Positions 51,366-60,206 of a DNA stretch of 64,000 nucleotides are shown here, piece after piece (the stretch's first letter is position 1; each line of letters opens with the position of its first letter). Source of the stretch: Nocardioides ochotonae. Its GTDB lineage: Bacteria > Actinomycetota > Actinomycetes > Propionibacteriales > Nocardioidaceae. The stretch is taken from positions 2,033,001 through 2,097,000 of the forward strand of contig NZ_CP061769.1 of NCBI RefSeq assembly GCF_011420305.2, written 5' to 3'. The notes beneath the pieces were generated by a model, which saw only the letters and a list, made by a program, of their open reading frames with translations, was not told where the DNA came from and did no database searches. A program made the translations under genes and the position numbers.

Positions 51366-52124
51366 TCAGACCGAAGCCTTGACGTACTTGTCGTAGCCCT
51401 CGGCCTCGAGCTGCTCGGCGAGCTCGGGGCCACCCTGCTCGGCGACGCGGCCGTTGACGAAGACGTGGACCTTGTCGGGCTGGATGTAGCGCAGGATGCG
51501 GGTGTAGTGGGTGATCAGCAGGACACCCTTGCCCTCCTGCTGGCGGAAGCGGTTGACGCCGTCCGAGACGACCTTGAGCGCGTCGATGTCGAGGCCGGAG
51601 TCGGTCTCGTCGAGGATCGCGACCTTCGGGTCGAGCAGCTCGAGCTGGGCGATCTCGTGACGCTTCTTCTCACCACCGGAGAAGCCCTCGTTGACCGAGC
51701 GCTGCGAGAACGTCGTGTCGAGGTTCATCCGCTCCAGGGCGCCGTTGACGTCCTTGACCCAGGTGCGCAGCTTGGGGGCCTCGCCGTCGACGGCCGTCTT
51801 CGCGGTGCGCAGGAAGTTCGACACCGAGACACCGGGCACCTCGACGGGGTACTGCATGGCCAGGAACAGCCCGGCGCGGGCGCGCTCGTCGACCGACATG
51901 GACAGCACGTCCTCGCCGTCGAGGAGCACCGTGCCGCCGGTGACGGTGTACTTCGGGTGGCCCGCGATCGAGTAGGCCAGCGTGGACTTGCCGGACCCGT
52001 TGGGGCCCATGATCGCGTGGGTCTCGCCGTCGCCGATGGTCAGCGTGACGCCCTTGAGGATCTCCTTGGGGCCGTCCTCGGTGTCGACCGTGACGTGCAG
52101 GTCCTTGATCTCCAGCGTGCTCAT
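51366..52124 (-). CDS. sufC: Fe-S cluster assembly ATPase SufC
   Basis: A 252-residue ABC-type ATPase. Walker A GPNGSGKST, signature GFSGGEKKRHEIAQLE and Walker B VAILDETDSGLDIDA, the last being specific to SufC. It forms the SufBCD scaffold. ATG 52124; an open frame upstream to 52385 overlaps the ferredoxin gene and is not used. Confidence 0.97.
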   Translation of the reverse strand: MSTLEIKDLHVTVDTEDGPKEILKGVTLTIGDGETHAIMGPNGSGKSTLAYSIAGHPKYTVTGGTVLLDGEDVLSMSVDERARAGLFLAMQYPVEVPGVSVSNFLRTAKTAVDGEAPKLRTWVKDVNGALERMNLDTTFSQRSVNEGFSGGEKKRHEIAQLELLDPKVAILDETDSGLDIDALKVVSDGVNRFRQQEGKGVLLITHYTRILRYIQPDKVHVFVNGRVAEQGGPELAEQLEAEGYDKYVKASV

Positions 52125-52174
52125 TGTTGTCTCTTCCTCGTGTTCGAAAGTCGTGGTGGCGTGGGTGGCGGCGC

Positions 52175-52510
52175 TCAGCCGGGCCGCACGCCGTTCAGGG
52201 TGGTGCTGGCGTCGACGTAGACCTCGCCGTCGCGGACCTCCACGGGGAAGGTCGCGACCGGGTCGATCGCGGGCGGGCCGACCGGCTTGCCGGTGCGCAG
52301 GTCGAAGCGGGAGCCGTGCAGCCAGCACTCGATCTGGCAGTCGGCGACCTCGCCCTCGCTCAGCGCGACCGCGGCGTGGCTGCACAGGTCCTGGACGGCG
52401 AACACCTCCTCGCCGTCACGGGCCACCGCCACGGCGAGGCCGCCGACGGTGACCGCGAGGCCCTCGTCGGCCGGCACCTCGGTGAGGCTGCAGACGCGCT
52501 CGAAGCCCAT
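52175..52510 (-). CDS. Rieske-type non-heme iron oxygenase ferredoxin in the suf operon
   Basis: A 111-residue Rieske protein. DLCSHAAVALSEGEVADCQI and ECWLHGSRFDLRTGKPVG give the Cys-x-His and Cys-x2-His ligands of the 2Fe-2S cluster. It sits between sufD and sufC, 2 bp after the sufD stop, as in many actinobacteria. It probably delivers electrons during cluster assembly; the partner is not known. Confidence 0.93.
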   Translation of the reverse strand: MGFERVCSLTEVPADEGLAVTVGGLAVAVARDGEEVFAVQDLCSHAAVALSEGEVADCQIECWLHGSRFDLRTGKPVGPPAIDPVATFPVEVRDGEVYVDASTTLNGVRPG

Positions 52511-52512
52511 GC

Positions 52513-53703
52513 TCAGGCTCCCCGCAGAACGTTCTTGGCGAGCTCGTCCTCGACCGTGCTCATCAGCTTCTCCTCCAGGGAGGGGATGCCGATCTTGCGG
52601 ATCAGGTCGTTGAAGAAGCCGTGCACGACCAGGCGGCGGGCCTCGGGCTCGGAGATGCCGCGCGAGCGCAGGTAGAACAGCTGCTCGTCGTCGAAGCGGC
52701 CGACGGCGGAGGCGTGACCGGCGCCCTCGATCTCGCCGGTCTCGATCTCGAGGTTCGGCACCGAGTCGGCCTGGCAGCCGTCGGTGAGCACGAGGTTGCG
52801 GTTCTCCTCGTAGGTCTCGATGCCCTCCGCGATCTTGCGGATCAGCACGTTGCCCACCCACACGGTGTGGGCGCCCTCGCCCTGCAGCGCGCCCTTGTAG
52901 ACGACGTTGCTCTTGGTGCGCGGGGCGGTGTGGTCGGCGAAGAGCCGGTGCTCGAGGTGCTGGCCGGCGTCGGCGAAGTACAGGCCGTACATCTCCGCGG
53001 AGCCGCCGGGGCCGGCGTACGTCACGTTGGCGTCCATGCGGACCAGGTCGCCGCCGAAGGAGATCGCCACGTGCTTGTACGACGCGTCGCGGCCGACGCT
53101 CGCCTCGTGGTGGGCGAGGTGCACCGCGTCGTCGGCCCAGTCCTGCACCGAGATCACGGAGACCTGGGCGCCGTCGCCGACGACGACCTCGACGACCTGG
53201 GCCAGCGAGGCGTGGCCCTGGTGCTGGAGCACCACGACCGCCTTGGCGAACCGGCCGAAGCGGAGCACCACGTGCCCGGCCTCGGTGGCCTCGACGTCGG
53301 TGCCGTCGAGGGTGACGACCACCGGCTCGGCGACCTCCAGCTCGGCGGGGACGTCGACGAGCAGGGTCTCGGCGGTCTCGGCCAGCACCCGGGCGCTGAA
53401 GCGGTCGTTGGGGACCCAGCCGCTCACGCCGCGCAGGGCGCGGGCCTCATCCCCCTCGACCGACTCGACGCGGACCCCCGCAGGGGTGTTCCAGGTGACC
53501 TGGGTGGCGCCGGCGCCGTACACGGCCTCGCCGTGCAGGTCACGCAGCCGCTTGAGGGGGGTGAAGCGCCAGATCTCCTCGCGACCGGTGGGGACCGGGT
53601 GGTCGGAGACGTCGAAGGAGCCCTCGGGGTGCAGGTGGGAGTCCACCGGCGTCAGCTCGAGGGCAGACTCCACGCTGTCGCGCGCAGTGTCGATTGCAGT
53701 CAC
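52513..53703 (-). CDS. sufD: Fe-S cluster assembly protein SufD
   Basis: A 396-residue beta-helix protein of the SufBCD complex. IWRFTPLKRLRDLHGEAV is the typical N-terminal motif, RTKSNVVYKGALQGEGAHTV and GHASAVGRFDDEQLFYLRSR the core C-terminal motifs. GTG 53703 with AAAGAAG upstream. It follows sufB by 46 bp. Confidence 0.95.
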   Translation of the reverse strand: MTAIDTARDSVESALELTPVDSHLHPEGSFDVSDHPVPTGREEIWRFTPLKRLRDLHGEAVYGAGATQVTWNTPAGVRVESVEGDEARALRGVSGWVPNDRFSARVLAETAETLLVDVPAELEVAEPVVVTLDGTDVEATEAGHVVLRFGRFAKAVVVLQHQGHASLAQVVEVVVGDGAQVSVISVQDWADDAVHLAHHEASVGRDASYKHVAISFGGDLVRMDANVTYAGPGGSAEMYGLYFADAGQHLEHRLFADHTAPRTKSNVVYKGALQGEGAHTVWVGNVLIRKIAEGIETYEENRNLVLTDGCQADSVPNLEIETGEIEGAGHASAVGRFDDEQLFYLRSRGISEPEARRLVVHGFFNDLIRKIGIPSLEEKLMSTVEDELAKNVLRGA

Positions 53704-53749
53704 GGATCTTCTTTCTACGAACGGGGTGGACGAAGCGACGAGGCCGGCG

Positions 53750-55168
53750 TCAGCCGACCGCGCCCTCCATCTGCAGCTCGATGAGACGGTTGAGCTCGAG
53801 GGCGTACTCCATCGGAAGCTCCTTGGCGATGGGCTCGACGAAGCCGCGCACGATCATCGCCATCGCCTCGTCCTGCTCCATGCCCCGGCTCATCAGGTAG
53901 AAGAGCTGGTCGTCGGAGACCTTCGAGACGCTGGCCTCGTGGCCCATCGACACGTCGTCCTCGCGGATGTCGACGTAGGGGTAGGTGTCGGAGCGGCTGA
54001 TCTGGTCGACCAGCAGCGCGTCGCACAGCACGTTGGACTTCGAGCCGTAGGCGCCCTCGTTGACCTGAATCAGGCCGCGGTACGACGTCCGCCCGCCACC
54101 GCGCGCCACCGACTTGCTCAGGATCGAGCTGGAGGTGTGCGGCGCCGCGTGGACCATCTTGGCGCCGGCGTCTTGGTGCTGGCCCTCGCCGGCGAACGCG
54201 ATCGAGAGCGTCTCGCCCTTGGCGTGCTCGCCCATCAGGTAGACGGCCGGGTACTTCATGGTCACCTTGGAGCCGATGTTGCCGTCGACCCACTCCATCG
54301 TGGCGCCGGCCTCGCAGACCGCGCGCTTGGTGACGAGGTTGTAGACGTTGTTCGACCAGTTCTGGATGGTCGTGTAGCGGCAGCGGCCGCCCTTCTTGAC
54401 GATGATCTCCACGACCGCGGAGTGCAGCGAGTCCGAGGAGTAGATCGGCGCGGTGCAGCCCTCGACGTAGTGCACGTAGGCGCCCTCGTCGACGATGATC
54501 AGCGTGCGCTCGAACTGGCCCATGTTCTCGGTGTTGATCCGGAAGTAGGCCTGCAGCGGGATGTCCACGTGGACGCCCTTGGGCACGTAGATGAACGAGC
54601 CGCCGGACCACACCGAGGTGTTGAGCGCGGCGAACTTGTTGTCACCGACGGGGATGACGGTGCCGAAGTACTCCTGGAAGAGCTCCGGCTGCTCCTTCAG
54701 TGCGGTGTCGGTGTCCAGGAACAGGACGCCCTGCTCCTCGAGGTCCTCGCGGATCGAGTGGTAGACGACCTCGGACTCGTACTGCGCCGCGACACCGGCG
54801 ACGAGGCGCTGCTTCTCCGCCTCGGGGATGCCGAGCTTGTCGTAGGTGTTCTTGATGTCCTCGGGCAGCTCCTCCCAGGAGGTCGCCTGCTTCTCCGAGG
54901 ACCGCACGAAGTACTTGATGTTGTCGAAGTCGATGCCGCCGAGGTCGGAGCCCCAGGTCGGCATGGGCTTGCGCCCGAAGAGCTTCAGACCCTTGAGCCG
55001 CAGGTCGAGCATCCACTGGGGCTCGTCCTTCTTGGCGGAGATGTCGCGAACGACGTGCTCGTTGAGGCCGCGCTGCGCCTCGGCGCCGGCGACGTCAGGG
55101 TCGGCCCAGCCGAAGTCGTACCGACCGATGCCCTTGAGCTCGGGGTTCAGCTCCTCGATGGAGGTCAT
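53750..55168 (-). CDS. sufB: Fe-S cluster assembly protein SufB
   Basis: A 472-residue scaffold subunit. [20 protein letters not shown] near the N-terminus, [40 protein letters not shown] and [20 protein letters not shown] are diagnostic; Cys in VEGCTAP and later residues bind the nascent cluster. No intein is present, unlike in M. tuberculosis SufB, since the frame is continuous and of standard length. ATGA overlap with sufR. Confidence 0.97.
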   Translation of the reverse strand: MTSIEELNPELKGIGRYDFGWADPDVAGAEAQRGLNEHVVRDISAKKDEPQWMLDLRLKGLKLFGRKPMPTWGSDLGGIDFDNIKYFVRSSEKQATSWEELPEDIKNTYDKLGIPEAEKQRLVAGVAAQYESEVVYHSIREDLEEQGVLFLDTDTALKEQPELFQEYFGTVIPVGDNKFAALNTSVWSGGSFIYVPKGVHVDIPLQAYFRINTENMGQFERTLIIVDEGAYVHYVEGCTAPIYSSDSLHSAVVEIIVKKGGRCRYTTIQNWSNNVYNLVTKRAVCEAGATMEWVDGNIGSKVTMKYPAVYLMGEHAKGETLSIAFAGEGQHQDAGAKMVHAAPHTSSSILSKSVARGGGRTSYRGLIQVNEGAYGSKSNVLCDALLVDQISRSDTYPYVDIREDDVSMGHEASVSKVSDDQLFYLMSRGMEQDEAMAMIVRGFVEPIAKELPMEYALELNRLIELQMEGAVG

Positions 55169-55875
55169 GGAGTGACCTGCTCCTTCTCATTGGTGGTGCT
55201 CGAAACGTTCGGGATGCTCGTGGTGCAGACGCCGTCGCCGTGGGCGATGGTCGCCAGCCGCTGCACGTGGCGACCGAGGACCCGGCTGATGGCCTCGGTC
55301 TCCGCCTCGCACAGCTGGGGGAACTCGTGGGCAACGTGGGAGACCGGGCAGTGCTGCTGGCACAGCTGCTCCCCCATCGGCTTGCCGTTGATCGGACCGA
55401 GGTCACGGACCGCCGCGGCGTACCCCTCGTCGGTGAAGACGCGGGCGAGGACCTCTGCAGGCCCCAGCGACGGGTCGGCTGCGCTGACCCGGTGGAACCT
55501 CTCCTCGATGAAAGCCACCCGGCGCCGGGAGAATTCCCGGACCGCCTCGTCGCCACCCGTCTCGGCGAGGAAGCGCAGCGCCTGGGCCGCCAGGTCGTCG
55601 TAGGCCTGGTCGAAGTGGTCGCGCCCGCTCTCGGTGAGCGCGAACACCTTGGCCGGGCGCCCGCGGCCACGCTGGCCGTGGGCACGCGGCTCGCGGACCT
55701 CGACCTGGCCGTCGTCGACCAGCAGGTCGAGGTGGCGGCGTACGGCGGCCGGCGTCAGGTCGAGACGCTCGGCGAGGTCGGCGGCGGTCGAGGGGCCGTT
55801 GTCGAGGATCGAGCGGGCGACGCGCTGCCGGGTCGGCAGGTCGTCACCTCGCAGGCGCCCCTCGATCAATTCCAC
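55165..55875 (-). CDS. sufR: SufR-type iron-sulfur transcriptional regulator
   Basis: A 236-residue DeoR-like winged-helix repressor. The DNA-binding head is [40 protein letters not shown]; the C-terminal cluster ligands are in [20 protein letters not shown]. It senses cluster status and represses the suf operon of which it is the first gene, as in mycobacteria. GTG 55875 is the only good start and overlaps the operator-like site. Confidence 0.93.
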   Translation of the reverse strand: MELIEGRLRGDDLPTRQRVARSILDNGPSTAADLAERLDLTPAAVRRHLDLLVDDGQVEVREPRAHGQRGRGRPAKVFALTESGRDHFDQAYDDLAAQALRFLAETGGDEAVREFSRRRVAFIEERFHRVSAADPSLGPAEVLARVFTDEGYAAAVRDLGPINGKPMGEQLCQQHCPVSHVAHEFPQLCEAETEAISRVLGRHVQRLATIAHGDGVCTTSIPNVSSTTNEKEQVTP

Positions 55876-55886
55876 AACAGTAGTGT
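55872..55886 (-). promoter_or_regulatory. SufR operator-like site at the sufR start
   Basis: On the minus strand, ACACT-ACTGT-TGTGG lies across the GTG start codon of sufR. This matches the ACACT-N5-TGTGA element I recall for the mycobacterial SufR, differing only in the last base. Position implies a short or leaderless transcript with repression by blocking initiation. Confidence 0.6.
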
Positions 55887-55952
55887 GCCGTTATTGCTCG
55901 GGGCGCTTCAAGGAAGGTCACCCTTACCCGCCCGGCCCGTGGCGCCGGCGGA

Positions 55953-56345
55953 TCAGGCGCCGGGAGCGGTGCGCCGCAGCCACCAGAGCCCGGCGAACGG
56001 CAGCACCAGCGGCAGGAACGCGTAGCCCTGGCCGAAGTGGGACCACACCGTGCGGTCGGGGAACAGCTCCGGCGCGACGAGCGACAGGGTGCCGACCACC
56101 AGGACGCCGAGCGCCTCGACCGCGCAGGCCACGACCGCGACCCGCCAGGCGCGGGGGCCGCCGATCACCAGGCAGGCGGTGGCGACGATGTAGATGACCG
56201 CCGCGACCAACGAGAGCGAGTACGCCAGGGGTGCGCGGTCGGCCTGCAGCAGCAGCTGGGTCAGCGAGCGGCCGGTCGCCGCGATCGCGAAGACGGAGTA
56301 GGCGGCGACCAGGATCCGGCCGGGACCCGCGGCGAGGTCACGCAC
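55953..56345 (-). CDS. hypothetical membrane protein
   Basis: A 130-residue protein with three or four hydrophobic helices (YSLSLVAAVIYIVATACLVI among them) and no motif I recognise. GTG 56345 overlaps the stop of the next upstream membrane protein gene by 8 bp. The pair lies between sufR and the ABC exporter; function unknown. Confidence 0.8.
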   Translation of the reverse strand: MRDLAAGPGRILVAAYSVFAIAATGRSLTQLLLQADRAPLAYSLSLVAAVIYIVATACLVIGGPRAWRVAVVACAVEALGVLVVGTLSLVAPELFPDRTVWSHFGQGYAFLPLVLPFAGLWWLRRTAPGA

Positions 56346-56694
56346 CGCCGCCCCAGAGGGTGTCGATGCGCAGCTCGAGGGCCGCGACCGTGACCAAGGA
56401 CACGAGCAGCACGGCGGTCCCGGCGCGGGTGCGCTCGGCCAGTGACCAGAACGCGCCCAGCGGGAGGATCAGCGGCACCGCGATCAGGTAGCCCACGAAC
56501 GTCGCGCGGTCCATCGAGTCCCCCGACATGGTGGCCAGTCCCCACACCACCTGCACCAGCAGGATCACCTCGATCGCGGCCAGCAGGGCGAAGGTCGGGT
56601 CGCCGGCCGTCTCGTCCTTGGCGAGCAGCACGATCGTCGCGACGACGCCGATGGCCACCAGTGCCAGGACGATGACCAGGAGCCAGACATTCAC
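56338..56694 (-). CDS. hypothetical membrane protein
   Basis: A 118-residue protein with four hydrophobic segments starting at MNVWLLVIVLALVAIGVVAT. No conserved motif is recognised. It is coupled to the downstream small membrane protein and divergent from the ABC exporter across 71 bp. Function unknown. Confidence 0.8.
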   Translation of the reverse strand: MNVWLLVIVLALVAIGVVATIVLLAKDETAGDPTFALLAAIEVILLVQVVWGLATMSGDSMDRATFVGYLIAVPLILPLGAFWSLAERTRAGTAVLLVSLVTVAALELRIDTLWGGGA

Positions 56695-56765
56695 GTCCCA
56701 AACCCTAGGCCGCGTCCGTCACAGGCCCCTCGCCAGCCCCGCCGGCGAGGGATCCCTAGACTGGG

Positions 56766-57704
56766 GTGGTGCCCGACGCCCCTGCAGTGGCTGTCGACGG
56801 GCTGGTGATGAGGTACGGCGACAAGGTCGCAGTCGACGACCTTTCCCTGACCGTCGAGCGCCACACCATCACCGCTGTCCTCGGCCCCAACGGCGCCGGG
56901 AAGACGACCACCCTCGAGACCTGCGAGGGCTACCGACGACCCCAGGCCGGCACGGTGCGCGTGCTCGGGCTGGACCCGGTCCGCCAGCGCCGCGAGCTGC
57001 TCCCCCGCATCGGGGTGATGCTGCAGGGCGGTGGTGCCTGGAGCGGGGTGCGCGCGAGCGAGATGCTGCGCCACGTCGCGAAGCTGCACGCCCACCCCCT
57101 CGACCTCGACGTGCTCTCCGAGCGCCTCGGCTTGGAGGAGTGCGGACGCACGCCGTACCGGCGGCTCTCCGGCGGCCAGCAGCAGCGCCTCGGTCTGGCG
57201 ATGGCGCTGGTCGGGCGGCCCGAGGTGGTCTTCGTCGACGAGCCGACCGCGGGCGTCGACCCGCAGATGCGCCGCACGATCTGGGAGCTGCTCGGCGAGC
57301 TGCGCCGCGACGGCGTCACGGTCGTGCTCACCACCCACTACATGGAGGAGGCCGAGCGCCTCGCCGACCAGGTCCACATCGTCGATCACGGCCGGCTCGT
57401 GGCCTCGGGCACTCCGCTTGAGCTGACCCGCGGCGGATCGGTGGCCACCATCCGGCTCGTCGTCACCCGGCCGTTCCCGCCCGGTGCTCCAGAGTCGCTG
57501 CGCCGGGTCCTCGGCGACGCGACGTCGGTCACCCAGGTCGACGACCTCAGCATGGTGGTGAGCGGCCCCGCCGACGGCACCACCCTGGCGAAGATCTCCG
57601 CGTGGTGCGCCGAGCACGACGTGCTGCCCGAGTCGCTCAACCTCGGCGCCCGCAACCTCGAGGACGTCTTCCTCCAGCTCACCGGACGGGAGCTCGCCTC
57701 GTGA
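56766..57704 (+). CDS. ABC exporter ATP-binding protein (DrrA-like)
   Basis: A 312-residue ATPase: Walker A GPNGAGKTTTLE, signature LSGGQQQRLGLAMAL, Walker B EVVFVDEPTAGVDPQ, switch LTTHYMEEAERLAD and a regulatory C-terminal domain of 80 residues. It works with the coupled permease (GTGA overlap). The neighbourhood next to ctaA and suf is a conserved actinobacterial one. GTG 56766; another GTG follows at once. Confidence 0.92.
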   Translation: MVPDAPAVAVDGLVMRYGDKVAVDDLSLTVERHTITAVLGPNGAGKTTTLETCEGYRRPQAGTVRVLGLDPVRQRRELLPRIGVMLQGGGAWSGVRASEMLRHVAKLHAHPLDLDVLSERLGLEECGRTPYRRLSGGQQQRLGLAMALVGRPEVVFVDEPTAGVDPQMRRTIWELLGELRRDGVTVVLTTHYMEEAERLADQVHIVDHGRLVASGTPLELTRGGSVATIRLVVTRPFPPGAPESLRRVLGDATSVTQVDDLSMVVSGPADGTTLAKISAWCAEHDVLPESLNLGARNLEDVFLQLTGRELAS

Positions 57705-58519
57705 CCACCCCTCAGACCGGCCCTCAGCACGGCCCTCGGGCCGGTGCCGCCGGCACCTTCAGCCCACGGCCCGGCGCCGCGCCGTTCGGGCGGATGGTGC
57801 TCGCCCAGGCCTCGATGGAGGCGCGGCTGATGCTGCGCAACGGCGAGCAGCTGCTGCTCGCCGTCGTGGTCCCCGTCGTGGTGCTGGTGGCGGCGGTCGC
57901 CGGATCGGACCGGCTCAGCCTGGACCTCGACCACCCGGCCGTCGACGTCTTCACCCCCGGGGTGCTGGCGCTCGCGGTGATGTCCACCTCGTTCACCGCG
58001 CTCGCGATCGCGACCGGCTTCGAGCGCCGCTACGGCGTCATCAAGCGGCTCGGCAGCTCGCCGCTGCCGCGCTCCGGCCTGCTCGCGGGCAAGGTGCTGG
58101 CGCTGCTGCTCGTGCAGCTGCTCCAGCTCGTCGTCCTCTCGGCGGTGGCACTCGGGCTCGGCTGGTCGCCGGAGCCGGGCGTGGCCGGGGTGATGGGGGT
58201 CCTGCTGATCATCGCCGCCGGTACCGCCGCCTTCGCCTCCCTCGGCCTGCTGGTCGCCGGGGCGCTGCGAGCGGAGGCGACCCTGGCCGCGGCGAACCTG
58301 ATCTACCTGCTGCTGATGGCCTGCGGCGCCGTTGTGCTGCCTGCCACGGCGTACGGGGGCTTCGAGGGGCTCGTGCAGTGGCTACCATCGGGTGCGCTCG
58401 GAGAGGGCATGCGCGATGCCCTGATCGACGGCACGATCGCGTGGCCCGCGATCGCCGTCCTCCTGATCTGGACAGTTCTCGGCGCCGCGCTCAGCGCGCG
58501 CACCTTCAAGTGGGAGTGA
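57701..58519 (+). CDS. ABC exporter permease (ABC-2 type)
   Basis: A 272-residue membrane protein with six helices and an ABC-2 form: GFERRYGVIKRLGSSPLPRS precedes the helix LLVQLLQLVVLSAVALGLGW. GTG 57701 gives a polar 30-residue N-tail. It is translationally coupled to the ATPase and 8 bp upstream of ctaA. The substrate is unknown; transport of a heme-related compound is possible from position only. Confidence 0.9.
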   Translation: MTTPQTGPQHGPRAGAAGTFSPRPGAAPFGRMVLAQASMEARLMLRNGEQLLLAVVVPVVVLVAAVAGSDRLSLDLDHPAVDVFTPGVLALAVMSTSFTALAIATGFERRYGVIKRLGSSPLPRSGLLAGKVLALLLVQLLQLVVLSAVALGLGWSPEPGVAGVMGVLLIIAAGTAAFASLGLLVAGALRAEATLAAANLIYLLLMACGAVVLPATAYGGFEGLVQWLPSGALGEGMRDALIDGTIAWPAIAVLLIWTVLGAALSARTFKWE

Positions 58520-58526
58520 TCTGCTC

Positions 58527-59474
58527 GTGACCGCCACCTCGACCGACCCGACCGACGTGGAGCGGGTCGAGCGTCCCGCCGGCCACCGGTGGGTGCTCGG
58601 CCTCGGCTGGAGCAGCCTGGTCGCCAACATGGCGCTGGTCGTGACCGGCGCCGTCGTCCGGCTGACGGGCTCCGGCCTGGGCTGCCCGACCTGGCCTCGC
58701 TGCACCGACGAGTCCTACACACCGCATGCCGAGTACGGCATCCACGGCGTGATCGAGTTCGGCAACCGGCTGCTCACCTTCGTGCTCGCGGCGATCGCCA
58801 TCGCGACGTTCATCGCCGCGGTCCGCACCGGTCGCCGCTCGCTGATCTGGCTCGCCCTCTGGATGGGCGTCGGCATCCCCGCACAGGCGGTGATCGGCGG
58901 CATCACGGTGCTGACCGACCTGAATCCGTGGATCGTCTCGCTGCACCTGATCTGCTCGTTCCTGATCATCTGCCTGGCGGTGCGCTTCATCCAGCTGGTG
59001 GTGCGCGGCGACGACCTGCCGCGTGCCCGCGGACCGGTGGTGGGGCTGGCCTGGGTGGTCTTCGCCGCCGGCTGGGTCGTGCTCTACATCGGCACGATGG
59101 TCACCGGCGCCGGCCCGCACGCGGGCGACGCCGACTCCCCGCGCAACGGCCTGGACCCGGCGCAGATGAGCCAGCTGCACGCCGACGCGGTGTTCTTCTT
59201 CATCGGCGCCACGGTGGGCCTGCTCTTCGCCGTCCACGCCTGGCGCCAGGGCGCCTCCGCACGCCGCGCGCTGTGGGCGCTGTTCGCCGTGCAGATCGGG
59301 CAGGGCGCCATCGGCTTCGTGCAGTACTTCACCGACCTGCCGATCGTCCTGGTCGGCTTCCACATGCTCGGCGCCTCCCTCACCTCCGCCGCGATCGCGT
59401 GGGTGCTGGTCGCCGTACGCCACCCGCGCGAGCTCGAGGCCGCCGAGGCTCCGGTGCCGCCCACCCGCTTGTAA
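58527..59474 (+). CDS. ctaA: heme A synthase (COX15/CtaA family)
   Basis: A 315-residue membrane enzyme with eight helices that oxidises heme O to heme A. VVRLTGSGLGCPTWPRC holds the Cys pair of the first extracytoplasmic loop, FGNRLLT and SLHL the first heme His residues, and SQLHADAVFFF and GFHMLGA the second pair. GTG 58527 follows the permease by 8 bp. Its partner ctaB is on the other strand 1.7 kb away. Confidence 0.95.
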   Translation: MTATSTDPTDVERVERPAGHRWVLGLGWSSLVANMALVVTGAVVRLTGSGLGCPTWPRCTDESYTPHAEYGIHGVIEFGNRLLTFVLAAIAIATFIAAVRTGRRSLIWLALWMGVGIPAQAVIGGITVLTDLNPWIVSLHLICSFLIICLAVRFIQLVVRGDDLPRARGPVVGLAWVVFAAGWVVLYIGTMVTGAGPHAGDADSPRNGLDPAQMSQLHADAVFFFIGATVGLLFAVHAWRQGASARRALWALFAVQIGQGAIGFVQYFTDLPIVLVGFHMLGASLTSAAIAWVLVAVRHPRELEAAEAPVPPTRL

Positions 59475-59478
59475 CGCG

Positions 59479-59530
59479 GGGTTGTCGACGCTGCACACGT
59501 GGTGTGGGGCGTGGGAACCGTCGACAACCC
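59479..59530. terminator. 12-bp stem between convergent ctaA and lipoprotein gene
   Basis: GGGTTGTCGACG (59479-59490) and CGTCGACAACCC (59519-59530) are perfect complements; the 28-nt loop contains a smaller CACAC-GTG-GTGTG hairpin. It begins 5 bp after the ctaA stop. The 120-bp gap holds nothing else I can see. Confidence 0.65.
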
Positions 59531-59594
59531 GGTGGGACTGTTCGGCGTCGCACGACACACACCGACCGGTGAACGCCCAGCACGGCGGCGCGGG

Positions 59595-60164
59595 TCACCC
59601 GAGATCGACGACCAGACGTGCAGGCGTGGCGCGAACGTCGATCCGGTACGCGCCGCGACCGCCGCGGAGCCCGATGAAGACGTGCGTCATGCCCTCCCAC
59701 GCACCGCTCGCCCGCAGGTCGACGACGTCACCACCGAGCCGGGTGCGAACGGGAGCATCGTCGACCGACGCACGGGTCGGGGTCCCGGTGATGTCGAGCC
59801 GGAGGATCGTGTCACCGTCGAGGTCGACGATCCTGCCGCTTCCCTCCAGCACCGCCTCCGCGACGAACCGCGCGGCCCAACCGGGCCTGCCGGTGCCGGC
59901 GAACCTCAGCACGACCCGGTCGTGGGCCTCGCGCTGCACCACCGAGACATCCTGGAGCACCAGGTCGTAGGCGCCCGAGTGCCTGTGCACCCGCGGATCG
60001 GGCCCGGTCACCGACGGCGGGCGGGACGAGACGGACGACTTGCTCCTCGCCGAGTCGCCTGCAGTCGCATCCTGCGGCCGGTCGCCGGCGGAGCCACCGC
60101 ACGACGTCGACAGGGCGAGCACGAGCCCAAGCACGACGCCGGACACCGTCATCTGGGATCTCAT
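59595..60164 (-). CDS. AMIN-like domain lipoprotein
   Basis: A 189-residue exported lipoprotein. A signal peptide ends with the lipobox LSTSC (Cys22), then a Ser/Pro linker to residue 60 and a beta-rich domain (HSGAYDLVLQDVSVVQREAH, DRVVLRFAGTGRPGWAARFV, GAYRIDVRATPARLVVDLG) resembling the AMIN-like domains of actinobacterial cell-envelope proteins. The role is unknown. ATG 60164. Confidence 0.83.
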   Translation of the reverse strand: MRSQMTVSGVVLGLVLALSTSCGGSAGDRPQDATAGDSARSKSSVSSRPPSVTGPDPRVHRHSGAYDLVLQDVSVVQREAHDRVVLRFAGTGRPGWAARFVAEAVLEGSGRIVDLDGDTILRLDITGTPTRASVDDAPVRTRLGGDVVDLRASGAWEGMTHVFIGLRGGRGAYRIDVRATPARLVVDLG

Positions 60165-60206
60165 GACAGTGGGACGAGCGAAGGCGGTGGATGGTTGTCG
60201 CGCGAC

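Noticed and set aside
53750..55168. Possible intein in sufB, as known from mycobacteria
   Set aside because: The gene has the normal 472-residue length and continuous SufB motifs, with no intein blocks.
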